Source: Arthonia radiata
Taxonomy: Eukaryota > Ascomycota > Arthoniomycetes > Arthoniales > Arthoniaceae
NCBI GenBank assembly: GCA_002989075.1
Contig: PSQN01000004.1
Coordinates: forward strand, 1,798,001 to 1,862,000
Length of the DNA: 64,000 bases
Direction of reading: 5' to 3'
This document shows positions 9,269 to 21,059 of the stretch, piece after piece. Made by a program: the position numbers and the translations under genes. Every line of letters starts with the position of its first letter. Within the stretch, counting starts at the first letter, position 1. Below the pieces are notes generated by a model. The model worked only from the letters and a program-made list of their open reading frames with translations, did no database searches and was not told the DNA's origin.

Positions 9269-12200
9269 CTAGACATACCACATGGTACCCTTGATGCCAC
9301 GAGTGTTCGGCATGTCAAGCAGCTTGGGGATCACGGTCTGATCCTTGCCGGAAGAGCCCGTCTTGGTCTGATCCTCAGGGCCGGAAGACTTGCTGGGTTG
9401 ATTGATGTGGGACATGCCACGCGCAGCCGCGAGATGCGCGTAATAGATGGCCGGGTGGATGGAGACCGGGGTGGTGGAACGAACGTACTGGTATGAGGCC
9501 TCGTAGATCATGTTCTGGATCTCTTCTTGCTTGAGGTTGGCCTCATCCAAAAGGACGAAGTAGTGAACAGGACGGGCGGTACCCTTGATGGCTGAGTGGG
9601 CACACAGGTAGAAGTCGTACTCAAAGGGAGCAGTGCAGCCCTGCTCGACGAGTGTGCCAGGTTGAGGGTTGCCGTTGCGGTCACCCTTCTGAGGGAAGAA
9701 GCGAACATGGTGACGCTTGGTGGCGGTGAGGACGGTGAACTTGGTTTGGTTGGCGGGGTCTTGCTTCTTCAGGACTTCCTTGAGGTCGCGAACCTCCTGT
9801 TGGAGGACGTGAGCATATTGGCCCTCGGAGACACCATCGCGGAAGTAGACAATGTGCTGTGGAGCCTTGCCCTGGCCCAAGGTCTGGATCCAGCGGCCAG
9901 CAAGAGTGCCGAAGGTGTTCTGCCAATTCTCCTTCGTGATCATCTCCACGCGGCTGCCGTTGGTCTCAACGAGACCGGCATACTTGAGACCACGACGATC
10001 GAAGCTGACGGTGATCGCAGCAATGGACGCACCGTCAACACCAGGAGCTGGGTGAGAGACATCGGCTCCGACATACATAGTGGGACGGCTCATCCAGCCA
10101 TTGGGGCCTTTGAGACCGACAGCCTGGCAAGTGGCACCGCCGAGCTTGGCGTTGACCTTCATGCAGACGTTGGAGCAGTACTGGCCCTGAGCCTTCTGCA
10201 CGTGAGCAGCTTGGAGAACCTGGGAAACGACACCGTATCGGCAGTCCGTGGACTTCTTGATGCGGCTGTAGAACTCAGAGTCCTTGGTCGGAACAACGAA
10301 GACGAGGAGCTGAGGTGGAGATTGGCTCTGATTGCCGGTCTGGGTCCACAGCATCTCAACGCACTTGGCTGGGTCGTTGACGCCTTGGACGATGATGGGA
10401 TCCTTGCGAGCGACTTTGCCGCCATGACCCTCGTAGGCACGAATGAAGGTGCGGAGGAAGTTCTGGACGGTAGCCTGGTCGAGGTTGAAGCGGCGATCGG
10501 GGACGACACAGACACCCCAGGACTGGAGGGCCGTAGTGTTCGGCTCCATGAATCGCTTGCCGCGGAGGTCCCACCGACCGGAGTACATCGGGTTGGCATC
10601 ACCGCCGCTAGCGAAGGCGACCTTGGGAGGTGGGAGGAGCTTCGCATTGACGGTGGTTGGCTGGGTGCCGTTGCCCTTGATCTTCAGGCCGTAGTTGGCA
10701 AGGTACTTGTCGGAGCCCCAGTTGAACATGTTGACACCCGTCACGATGTCTTGCCAGCGGCGCTCGGGAAGAGTAACGGCGAACTTGATCATCTCGGAAG
10801 TCTGCTTGTCGGACAGCTTGAAGCCGTAGCGCTGATTCTCTTGAACCTTGCAGAACTCCATTGGGATATAAGTGGTGGTGCCCTTGGTCATCTTCACAAT
10901 GGGGAGCTGAGGATACTGGAGGCGCTTGTTGTACTTGCGCTGGAAGTACTGCTCAACGGTCACCCACTCGCCCTTCTCAGAGCCCTCAGACTTGAGCTCG
11001 ATCTTGGTCTCCGAGGCGCTCTTGGGGAGGAACTTCTCCACAATGTAGGTGTCAATCTGCTGATTGCGGTGGTTGCACTCGACACCGACTTTGCGGAGAC
11101 GACGCAGAAGCTTGAAAGCGTAAGAATCGGTACCGTCACGACCGGGGCGTAGCTTCTGGACCAAAGCACCGACGTCTTGAGCCTCGACAAGGGCCATGGC
11201 AGCGAGGTGCAGAGGCTGAGCAGCCCAGAAGGTGGTGTTGGCCACGTCGACGTTGATGGAGAGAACACCCTTCGGAGGGGTAATTCCAGCACTCACTGGA
11301 CGCATGGAGGCATAAACACCCTTCATGGCTTCGATACCACCGCCAAGAAGAGTTCGGGTGGTACCGCGCTTGAAGAAGTTTCGCTTCTGGACCGTGTACT
11401 GCTGAGACGGGAACTCGCGCAGAAGGTGGTCAAGAAAGGCTGGACAACCGATCAGCAAGCTTCTGGAACGCAAGGGTGAGAGCAAGACTTACTGATGGCC
11501 TCGAGACAGTTGTTGTCCCAAGTCTTCAGTGTACCATCGAGATAGGCCCGCAGGGAGTCCATGCGAAGTGTCTTGGCCTTCTTGACGACGACGCGAGTGT
11601 TGTTAGACTTGCCAGGCCGGGGCGTGCGGCCTCCAGCCTTGTCGAGATCAACAGTGATGATCTTCTCCTTACCGCCGAGGTCATTCTGAGAGTAGGCAAT
11701 CTTGTTGTTGTCGTAGATCCAGCCTTGACCGAGCTCTCGCTTGACATCTTCGGACTGCCAGGCCTTGATGTTGAGGCCCTTCTTCTCATTGCCAGAGCCA
11801 ATGGTCACCTGAACAAACGTGTCAGCCCAACGTCGACTGGTGTTTGTCAGGAATGGGATTTGACTTACATCGAACTGGTGGATGGGCTTGTTGGGAAGCT
11901 GGTCAACCGGGAAGTGGTTGAGACGAACAGAGATGGCCTGGCCGGTTGGATTGAGCTGCTTCGGGCGAGTAGGAAGGTTGTTCGGTGCCTCGATCTGTTT
12001 GGTTGTGTCAACAACGTCATGACGTGAGAAGAACTGGTCCGCCATGGTGACGGATAAAGATATGTCTGCTGTGCAAGGAAGAAATGCTCGAGAACGTGGA
12101 GGATAAGAATATTGCTGGTGTGGGTTGTGGAAGACGCAAGGAATACAAGATATCTCTGCCTTCGAACGCAATCTTATAGCCATGACGAGAGGTTCGTGCA

Positions 12201-12636
12201 GGCTGCAAGATGTGCTGTTTGATGGAGAATGTCTTCATGGAGGTTTTGATGGAGGTGATGAGGTAGGGACACGCGAGATGGATTCTCGCTTGCATGAAAA
12301 AGGATGAATGATGAAGAGAGGGACAATGAAGCAGCTTGTTGATGAGTAGCGGCATCGACTCACCCCGGTTTGGAGGAACGAGCTCATAAGACCCAGGTCC
12401 AAGTTTCGGTGAGCCCGAACAGCGACGACGCCGTTGCCGTTGCCATTGTTGGCGGGGTTGAGGGCTGCACGAGCGGCAGAAGGATCGGCGCCACCGTCGT
12501 AGCGAGTGGGTGGAGATGACTGTTGGGGTGGAGAGTTGGAAGATGGAGACTCTTGGGTCTCAGGCGACTCGGGTGAGTTCTTGCCATTGCCATTGCGGCG
12601 CTCTTTGCGGGCACGGTGCTTGCCGGCGCCGGCCAT
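9269..12636 (-). CDS. AGO: Argonaute, RNA-silencing slicer
   Basis: Argonaute protein, the small-RNA-guided endonuclease of the RNA-silencing complex (QDE-2/Ago class). Proposed exons are 12364..12636, 11869..12033, 11493..11808 and 9269..11439, giving 974 residues. Introns 11440..11492 (53 nt) and 11809..11868 (60 nt) are clear; the first, 12034..12363 (330 nt), is less certain. The N-terminal extension is Pro/Ser/Asn-rich, followed by the N domain (NPTGQAISVRLNHFPVD), a PAZ region, and PIWI. The slicer tetrad appears intact: D711 (YVGADVSHP), E750 (SRVEMI), D786 (VYFRDGVSEG) and H920 (IYYAHLAAARG). An ATG in strong context (CACCATGG) also stands at 12045 and could start a shorter 886-residue form. 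Which silencing pathway it serves cannot be told from sequence. Confidence 0.93.
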
Positions 12637-14007
12637 GGTGCTGAGATGCTAGCTGAAGATGGGCGTCAGCGATGAGCGATGATGAGAGTGGAGAATCGGA
12701 TGAGCTTACTGTCTGTGGTTGATGGTGTCGAGAGTGGAGAAGATGAGTTGGGAGAAGTCTGTTTTGATTGCGTCAGTGATGAGTGTCGTCACAGAAACGA
12801 AGCTAAACCCGCTTAAACACGACGAGCTGCCAAGGCAACCAGAAGGGGCATTGCTTACTTGGAGGTTGAGCTTGGAGTTCAAGTAGATTGCTTAATTGCG
12901 AAGCTTGAGCTCGCAAGGCTTGCTGGTGGTGTCAGAGGATTTGAAGAAGGGTAAGAGGTGGTCGAAAGGAAGAAGGAGATTGGAAGTGGTGATGGTGAAG
13001 TTCAAGAAGATGTCTTGGAGGAGGAAGGGAGTTTTATGCCCATCAAGGCTTGGCAGAGGAGCACATGCGAGGCTTGAAACAGGCAACAGCAGGCTCGCAT
13101 GCGGGTAAAGCGAGGGTAGGTGAAGACGAGCGAGATGGTGATCCAGGAAGACGCGTAAGAGAAGTGTTGGACGCGTGCATATCAGGACGTAGGTGAGATG
13201 GAAAGTGGTCGCGTAAACGTACCTTTTTGGAGCCGGGGAACGTCAGCAGTCAACAGGCCAGGCTGTCTTTTGCGTGGGAATGATCTCTTTATGAAGCGAG
13301 GAGAGACAAAGCAGCGAAGCTTTGCGATTGACAAGCAGGGCTGTATGCTACTTCCACCGAGGACAGTGAAGCAGACGCGACTTCTTCCAATGCGCACCGC
13401 CTTCTTCACGTCATTCGCTCACTAACACGCCTGCATGCTCCGATCTCTGCACACAAGCAAGCGCCCAGATCCTGCCAGTTGAACGATGCGCTTGTTTAGA
13501 CTTGAGGGAGCTGTGCTGCAAATTTAGAAGAGACGAAAGAGCTGGGAAGCGACGGAATGAAGTTGAGACGTTTGTGTAATAAAATTGGGTCGAGGGTGTT
13601 CGTGGCGTGGTTCTACTTGGCCGCTAGCTCGTTAGCGTCCGCTTAGGCTCGAGCATGCAGTCGTCCAAGCAACTGCCGATCATGCAAGGCGGAGAATTTC
13701 ATGAAATCACAGACGGAGCTGAGACGCATGATGTATCCTGCTATATTTCTGCTATCTGCAAGTTGGCAGGGGAGCTGGGTATCTCATGAACACACGCCTC
13801 GCGCCTCTCAGAAAGCTCCTGTTGCGAGCCTATCCCAAAACGCCTTGCTATGCTGATATTCAATGACCTTCAAACCCAACTTACCAATGTTCAAGGCCTT
13901 GTCGATATCAGGCGCTTTGCCCATTTCCTATTTGACCACGCCGTTCTCCCAGACGCCACGCTATGTTTCGAAGCACCCCTTGCCAAATCATTGGCCCACA
14001 CTGGGCT
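12637..14007. promoter_or_regulatory. 1.4-kb Argonaute upstream region, no gene seen
   Basis: Between the Argonaute ATG (12636, -) and the RNA14 stop (14008, -). The stretch at about 12920-13040 is strongly purine-rich on + (pyrimidine-rich on the Argonaute sense strand), as in many fungal core promoters or 5' UTRs. ACGCGT occurs at 13151 and 13171, more than 500 bp upstream of the ATG. Open frames here are short and have no family features. A long 5' UTR with introns is possible. Confidence 0.45.
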
Positions 14008-17000
14008 CTACCTTGTGTAACCATATGCTGCAGGAAAGCCTCAGTCAGTTTGTGTCACTCAATAACATGCTTGCCGATGAATCCACTTACCACTCGGATG
14101 GCCATAGAAAGGCGGCTGGCCGTAATTGGGCTGAGGCGGGGGTTGATGCTGCTGGAAGAACATCTGTGGGTTGGGCGGCTGCTGATAAGGCACGGGAGGC
14201 GGCTGGGGCTGTTGCGGTTGCTGTGGCTGATTCCATGACTGTGTGATTGCATTGATGTTAACCCTCGAAAAGTCGACGCCTCGCAGTAGGTCGGCCATCC
14301 TCTGAGGATCAAACAGCGTTGCCTCATACGTACGTGCTGGAGGCAACGAGCTCAACAACTGATACACGGGTCGCGGGATCAATGGAGGTGGGGCCGGTGG
14401 CAATGGAGCGTGAGATTGCTGTGGCGTCGCTTCATTCTTGATTGCAGTGCGTCGAACTGCATCGAGCCGACGGCCAGCCGCACCCTTGAGAGGCGACTCT
14501 CCACGAGCCACCTTCCGAGCTGGGCCTTCGTTGTCGGAATCTTCCAGGGGGCGCTTTGGTGATCGCGTATTCGAGTCCCCGCCGTTTACCATGTGCGCAA
14601 AGCCAAGTCGAGGCGAATCTTGTGGTGAGGGGGTTTGTTGAGTAATCTGATCGATCAGACTGGAGATCCTGGCTCTCGCCTGCGTCTGAGGAGAGATGAC
14701 CGGCCGCACTGCGCAGGGATCGAAGCTTGCCTCGGTGTATCGCTGCGCAAATAGAACGAGCTGTGGATCCTCTGGGTAGAGCGTGCTCATGCGCTTCTCG
14801 AGTTTCTTGATTTGCTCCAATTCGCCGTACAAGGATTCATAGTTGTGCAACACTGCAAAGATTGGCTTCGCTCTCTGCTTGCGAGCCTCCCGCTCCTCCT
14901 CTGACATCTTGTCATCGACTTTCTGCGTCAATTTGTTGACGATTGTCTCGAAGATGACGCGGACATTGGTGGAGTCGTTGATGTTGATGAGATGCTTGAT
15001 GTATTCAATAGCAAAGTGCTCGTCCTCAGGGAACATCTTGAAGCCTCGGTCGAAGATCTTGATCGCCGTCAGGTCTTTGTAACAGTGATGCTCGAGGAGT
15101 GCAGATGCGACATAGAAATCGCTGTTGAGGCGGCCCCGCTTGCGAGCATCGACGAAGATCTTGCGCATACCACCAACCTTTTGATTGGGGCTACCTTTGC
15201 CTTGAATGCGGCGCATGGCACGCATCAAAGCGATCCAGGCAGATGTTATGAGCTTCTTGCACAGATCTTCCTGTCCTTTGGAACCCTTTCTCACGGAGGC
15301 AATTTGCGCTTGCATTTCTGTCTGAACTTTGGTCGGTTGCGAGTCGTCCTGTTCGTCATCGTTCTGTTCCGTGCTCTGGATGACGGAAGAGTGACCATAA
15401 TTCTGCCGTGCGAACTTTTCCTCTACTAAGGCGACCGCAGCTTGCTCACGTGTTGTGTTCTTGTTGATGAGACCGTATAGCGCTTCCAGGCAAGTGTCAT
15501 AAGGTGCTCGAACTTTGCCACCGCGCTCTAGTATGCTCTCCTCCGTGTCACCGTTAGTCGTAGTAGTCTCAACGCGCTCGGCCTTCTTGAATGCTAATAG
15601 ACAACTCTCGGGGTTGGCTTGGAAACCCTGATCGATGAATTCGTCGCCCTGTTGAGTTTGACCAGTCTCGAAGCAATACTGCGCAGCATCGAACCACATC
15701 TCTGGCCAAAATCGAAGGGACATCGTTGCTTGCTTGTAAACGTAGAGTACACGCTTCTCGAAGACTTTGGGCTGATCCTCCTTCAAGACCAAAGTATCGT
15801 CCTTCTCTAACTCAATCCACTTCTTCCACAGCTCAATTTGATGCATGTACTCAGCATAGCCCTCGCAGCCATACATAGGCGGGAGTACCGGTGTTGTTGA
15901 TCGATTCAAAACACGAGTCAGATTCTGTAGATTCGTCTTGAAGCTTCGGGCTGTCATGTAGTCTGCTGACTTCTCCTGCAGATTCTTGCGACCCTGTGAT
16001 AATGTTAGCAGCGAATCTTTAGGCATCGTACAGCTTCTTAATATACCACCATCTTGTTCAGCTCCATCTCGAATTTGTCGTATTCTTTCCATAGGTTTTC
16101 TACAGCGTCGGTCGGAATGCCAATGGCTGTCTGGTACGCCTTGCGCACGGTGTCTGCCTTTTGTTTGTCTTGCCAATCTGAGCCACCGAGCACACCCGGG
16201 CCAGACTTGAGAAAGTCAATGTATTCTCTCCAGAGGCTCCCAGCGTCCTTGTCAATGCCAACGCCCTCAAGAACGTAGTCGAAAACAGAACCGACCGTTT
16301 TGCGACTGTTTTCAGCGGCTGGTCCCATCAAGGGATGCCGACGGCGTACATAGTTTAGATAGGTCTTCCACAGTCCAAGATTGGTTATCTTGCTAATGCA
16401 TCTGTTGAGAATGGCCTCGCCATCATTGAACCGATCTTCCTCCAGCTCAAAGTTGACGTATTTTGTCCACTGATCCGCCTAGTACTCGTTAGCAACGAGT
16501 CAGCTGATCAAAAGAAATGGAAACGTACATTGGTAGGGAAAGTCGCCAGAAAATCGTCATACGTCTTGCGAACCTCTGCAACCTTGCCACGAGCACGGTA
16601 CTCGACAATGAGCGAAAGCCAAGCGTCAGTGTCACCCTTCGGATCTTCGCGAATGCGATCTTCTAAGATGCCGACACGATCACTGGGAAGCCTGGCAGGT
16701 GGTGCGGCAGTCGTTGGCGACTGTGAATTACCAATACCGTTGGCTGTGATGGGACGTGGCACAGTGGGAGGAGCATCGACAGAGTCAGGATTGATAGAAG
16801 CTCTACCAGCAGTGACAGTGTGTGAAGACGCAATAGAGGAAACAGGATCAATGGTGAGACCATTGGTCACAGGAACATTAGAGGTGGCCTCTTGGTTGAC
16901 AGGAGGAGAATCTGCCATGCTCTGATCATCTTGGCCACTGTTATCTAACGTTTCAGGAGGAGAGACAAATGTCATGGAAGAGTCTGGTTGTGCTGGTGAG

Positions 17001-17296
17001 AGGGGGAGAGCAGCAGTAGCAGTGTAAGCAGGAGGATCTTGCTGAGATGTGGCTGGAGGGCCACCGTCTATATTGGGATCGTATTCTGATGAAGCAGACA
17101 TCGAGCTTGACTGAGGGTCCTCCTCTTCCGCGTCATCGTCATCATCTTCGTCAACAAAGCCGCCGATAGTTCGAGGTGGTGCGGCTTGCGCATTGTCAGG
17201 TTGTTCTTGTATTTCGGATGGCTGAGTAGATAGAGGTGCTGCGGGCGGAGTTGCAGACTGTGAGCGCATCTCATCCAGGCTACCCTCCTCGGCCAT
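14008..17296 (-). CDS. RNA14: Rna14, mRNA 3'-end processing factor (CstF-77)
   Basis: Rna14, the HAT-repeat scaffold of cleavage factor IA, which bridges Rna15 and Pcf11 in pre-mRNA cleavage and polyadenylation in the nucleus. Exons are 16529..17296, 16047..16478, 14091..15993 and a 20-nt last exon 14008..14027, giving 1,040 residues. The first ~190 residues are acidic and Ser/Pro-rich. HAT repeats begin at DAWLSLIVEYRARGK and continue through WTKYVNFELEEDRFNDGE, LWREYIDFLKSG and FWPEMWFDAAQYCFETG. A monkeytail-like segment (RPVYQLLSSLPPARTYEA) precedes a Gln/Pro-rich tail. Introns are 50, 53 and 63 nt. The start is the ATG at 17296 (MAEEGSLDE); the frame upstream is open but lacks an ATG. 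The tiny last exon (AYGYTR) is the least certain part. Confidence 0.9.
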
Positions 17297-17822
17297 GATG
17301 GCCGGCGGCTGGTGGATGGGTGTCACGGGAATTTGCTGCGACGGCGCAACGTGTTCGGCGATGGATTCGATGTTTCGTTGAAAGGTCAAGCTGTCCAATC
17401 TGTTCCTGCCAAGCAACGGCACTCAAAGCACGCTTGGAGCGCGAGATAATTTGGTAGTAATTAGTCCTTAAGGAGGCGACGAGACAAGAGGGGTTGGTGA
17501 GTGGAACAAAGTTGTCGGATTCAAGTTGGACGTGAAAGAAAAGAAGATGAGTCGCATGATTGCGGCCGCCTCGGGCCCGGGACCTTGTAGGGCTGATGCC
17601 AAGCTCCATCTTACACGTGACATCATCTCTTCACGCGACGCGACGCGTTCGGATGCGTATCTCATCTGTGCTTTTCTGGTTCGTAACACGATCCTTCAAC
17701 CTGTCTACTAACGCCATCAGACACATTGCAGTGATAGAAATCCTCGTGCAACATCATTGTCATTCCGCTGCAATCAATCACATCTAGACTTCCATCAATC
17801 AACCCAATCATCGCAATCCACC
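17297..17822. promoter_or_regulatory. Divergent RNA14/ASF1 promoter with one ACGCGT box
   Basis: Shared upstream region of RNA14 (-) and ASF1 (+). ACGCGT, the core of the MluI cell-cycle box, lies at 17643..17648, 175 bp before the ASF1 ATG, inside a run of overlapping GACGC units. One site alone is weak evidence for S-phase control. Confidence 0.4.
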
Positions 17823-19217
17823 ATGAGCGTCGTTTCCCTTCTTAACGTGGACGTGCGCAACAACCCAGCCCCATTCGCGGCACCGTATGAGTTTGAGATC
17901 ACCTTTGAATGCCTTGAGCCTCTCCAGAAAGGTGAGCCACTGCACAAGCACTCCATGTCCATCTTGCAAAGCTAACGATCTCTAGACCTTGAGTGGAAAG
18001 TCACATACGTTGGCTCAGCGACCTCGTCAGTGTCTTTCCGCCCTCCCGAGCGCATTGTTGACAACCATGAGCTGACGTGTCAAGCAGATCTGAGCATGAC
18101 CAAGTTCTCGACACCCTCCTCGTGGGCCCGGTCCCAGTCGGCGTCAACAAGTTCGTCTTCGAAACCGAAGCGCCCGACCTCTCCAAGATCCCTAACACGG
18201 AAGTCATTGGAGTGACTGTTGTACTCCTATCCTGCTCCTACGACGACCGCGAGTTTGTACGCGTCGGCTACTACGTAAACAATGAGTACGCCGACGAGGC
18301 GTTGGCCAACGACCCGCCAGCGAAGCCAGTCACAGATAAAGTGAAGAGGAATATTCTCGCAGAGAAGCCCAGAGTCACACGCTTCGCTATCAAGTGGTAC
18401 GTGTCACATCCAGCCCATTCCGATCAGCTCGACCAGTGTGAAGTGTACTGTCATACATCTAAAGCCATGCTGACAACCATCCAGGGATACCGAAGAATCA
18501 GCCCCAGCAGAATACCCTCCAGACCAACCCGAAGTCGACCAAGCCGAAGATGATGAAGCCGCTTATGCAGCTGAAGAGGCTGAGGAGGAAGCCGCCGCTC
18601 TTGAAGAGGAGTCCAAGGCTGGCGAAGGCGAAGACGCTGAAATGGGCGGCACCGAAGAGTCAGCAACCGCTCAAGCACCCACAGAAGAAGGCAAGGACGA
18701 GGACGAGGACGCTGATAATGCGTCTGAAGCCGGTTCTGAGGACCTCGAGGCTGAGAGCAGTGGTGAAGAAGACGAAGAAGATGAGGCAGAAGAAGAAGGT
18801 GAGGAGGACCAGGAGATGGAAGACGGCGCGCATGAAGAGGTTCAGAAGGAGGGAGCAGCACAGCCCATGGACCAGCACACGCCAGGTCAGCATGCTAATG
18901 TAATGGTACATTAGCTGTTGATGACGTGTTGATGACATGCGAGCGTAGTGCAGGAGGAGAAGCAAGAGGGTACGCCTACGAGGAAGACATCCGCGGGCGG
19001 CTCAGCAGCTCGATCGAACCCCAGTCTCGCGGATGAGCCTGCGGAAGAGGCTGCGGTGAACGCGAAACATCACATTGCTATCTTTGAAGACAAACCTGCA
19101 GAGCAGACTACAGATCGGCCTGTGGAAGAGCCAGCAGACGAGCCTGCTGAGAATTCTGCGCACGAGCCTACAAACGAACTCAATGCAAGGTCAAAGGAAA
19201 CACCCGGACAGCGTTAG
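17823..19217 (+). CDS. ASF1: Asf1 histone H3-H4 chaperone
   Basis: Asf1, which hands H3-H4 dimers to CAF-1 and HIRA during nucleosome assembly. Exons are 17823..17931, 17986..18025, 18088..18396, 18485..18885 and 18949..19217, giving 375 residues. The conserved Ig-like core covers residues ~1-155: [53 protein letters not shown], then [20 protein letters not shown] and RFAIKWDTEE. A very acidic tail follows (runs of [15 protein letters not shown]), usual for fungal Asf1. The last exon has reiterated PAE units ([17 protein letters not shown]). If the fourth intron (18886..18948) is retained, the protein ends at 18914 after HANVMVH, so the tail length is uncertain while the core is secure. The tail is longer than in yeast. 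Confidence 0.92.
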
Positions 19218-19607
19218 CAACGTGCGTTGAGGCCCACTTCCGGGAATAAATATGGCGGATCGCGACGCTCAGGTGGCTCGGATGATCTGAGTCGGGGTAT
19301 CTGATGATATGGCGTTATGGCATTGTAATGATTCGATTGAATATTCATGACACGCAGCAATAGCAATGCTGATTTGATGGTTCCCACCTGTTGATGACAT
19401 GTTACTGACGCGCGGGTCCAGTGCTAGCGCAGATGCAGGAGGATACGCTGAAGGTGGATGCATCACCAGGCGCCCTGCAACCGGCCTGCAGAACAACACC
19501 GCCATTGACTTTTCATGAGAAGCGTATGGCGAACGCTACAGAAATCGATGTTGTCATCTTTAAGGGTGGACGTATGAAGCAAGCTCCCGCTTCACCTGGC
19601 CGACAAG
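19218..19607. other. Short intergenic stretch after ASF1
   Basis: The segment at about 19388-19445 (TTGATGACATG, then TGCAGGAGGA) resembles the acceptor region of the last ASF1 exon at 18929-18957, as if that exon edge had been locally duplicated. No separate gene is supported. Confidence 0.3.
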
Positions 19608-20718
19608 CTAGAAGACGAGCCTGCGTTCTGGGATGCGTACTGCAGCCTCCCTGTCAATTGTTAATCGCGCAACCTCGCACGCTTCTAAACCCGCGCTCGA
19701 CCCTCCGTACCACGGCCCCAGAGCATTCCCCCCTTTCAGAAAGCTGCCTGTACTTCGACCGCGGTTTTCCTCAAACCTCGTCGCCACACTCGGCAAATCT
19801 TCTAGATCGTAGACTGTGTTCCGAGGTACCAATATTTTCCCGATTGTCGACGCGTCCATCCATTCATTAGTAAGAGGGATCGCACCAGTACCCAGATCAG
19901 CCCAGCGAGTAACGTGAAGAGCCAGACGACCGGATGATTTAGGCTGTCTGGTCACGCGGACTAAGTATTCCGATGCGCATGGATGACATCGACGAAGCTG
20001 CCTACATCTCGAAAACTGTCTCGATTCGGAAGTAAAGGGCAACCATTCTAGCAGCTGGTCGACGAGACCGGTGTGACTAAGAGCGCAACGACACATCTCT
20101 TCAACCTCGTCATAGTAATGCGTACATTGCGGTAGCCATCCCACCCAGTGCCAGAGACTCAGATTTTCATTTCTTGATATGGTCTTGTAACTGTCGATGC
20201 GGATTAGGAATCTGTCGCCAATAACTTGCGCGTCAATCTCGTAATGAATCCCGTTGGAAAGGAAAGCCACATCGATTCTCGGGTCGAAATTACAACCATA
20301 CTCGTCGCCGAATCTGAATTCACGAAGATGGGACTGTACATCCGTAAAAGTCACGGCTAAGAACTGAGGGACGAGCATGGCCCGAGTTTGGTAATGTTCA
20401 GTAGCTCCAGGTCAGTCCCGGGGGGTGAAATGTAAGGCAGGCATAACATAGAAAATGTCGAGGAAGTGATCGGTCAAGTATCGCTAAAAATGCGATCTTC
20501 TCCGAGAAATCCAGAGCTTTGAGCGCGTCGGGGAAGATTATGCTGTAGAAGCGTTGGCACGCCAATGCCAAACTGGTTTGCGACGACGGTGGTAAGATGC
20601 GGGCAATATCGATGAGAAGTTCGTTAGGCAGTCGCAGCAGTGCATTGCCACGCTCGTCGACTGGCGTCCACGAATTGTTGCGTCCGCTCATCCTCGGGAT
20701 TTTGTAGTTGGTCTCCAA
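19608..20718 (-). pseudogene. F-box-type gene, apparently frameshifted
   Basis: Two open frames look like one fungal F-box gene. The first (20398..20718, ATG at 20718) has LLRLPNELLIDIARILPP and LALACQRFYSIIF, an F-box, then HFLCYACLTFHPPG, the Cys pair seen in short fungal F-box proteins. The second (19608 to about 20397), in another frame, has HYQTRAMLVPQFLAVTF, WADLGTGAIPLTNEWM and a basic Arg-rich region, resembling the usual C-terminal part of those proteins (family knowledge). No GT-AG intron bridges them, so a single frameshift near 20390-20415 is the simplest reading; a base-call error would look the same. F-box proteins recruit targets to SCF ubiquitin ligases. The substrate is unknown. 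Confidence 0.55.
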
Positions 20719-21059
20719 ATCTTCCAGCGCTGAATGTGGTCCAAGAAGGCTGTTGAAGCCTGTCTGTGAGTGTTCAAAAATGTTTCACTCCGCAGGTAGG
20801 TGTGATGAAGTCGTCCACGCCTCAGAGTGGGCAGGAAATAGGTGGCTTTGAATTTGTAGGAACTGTTGTGCTCTGACTTTCTAACGCTCTGACGCTCGAA
20901 CGCTGCACCAGTGAGATCGATTACGTCCCTACTATCATTGCCAAAGACGTCAGCTGAAGCAACCAAGTAGTAACTCGTCAGTGATCAAGCTCGCTTTTGA
21001 TTGTACCAGGCAATATCGTACAAGCCATCTATGCCACTTCGTACACGTCTTCCCACCAT
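20719..21059. other. Gap with a possible exon fragment
   Basis: On - a frame at about 20690-20950 reads VFGNDSRDVIDLTGAAF and further on ATYFLPTLRRG. It has no ATG but follows a possible acceptor (GCTTCAG, near 20955). It may be a leftover exon belonging with the F-box remnant. I cannot assign it. Confidence 0.25.

Noticed and set aside
9596-11152. A 518-codon open frame on + opposite the Argonaute gene
   Set aside because: It is antisense to a clearly conserved Argonaute exon and is Leu/Val/Asp/Gly-rich, as expected when third-position G/C bias keeps the opposite frame free of stops. No domain features.
11440-11868. Argonaute introns as introner-like copies
   Set aside because: They share GTAAGTC and one has a GCTGAC branch, but they lack the AGCAT...CACACATT block and are only 53 and 60 nt, so they fit ordinary introns.
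17297-17422. Extension of the RNA14 frame upstream of 17296
   Set aside because: The extension has no ATG (it would need GTG) and the ATG at 17296 gives a natural MAEE start.
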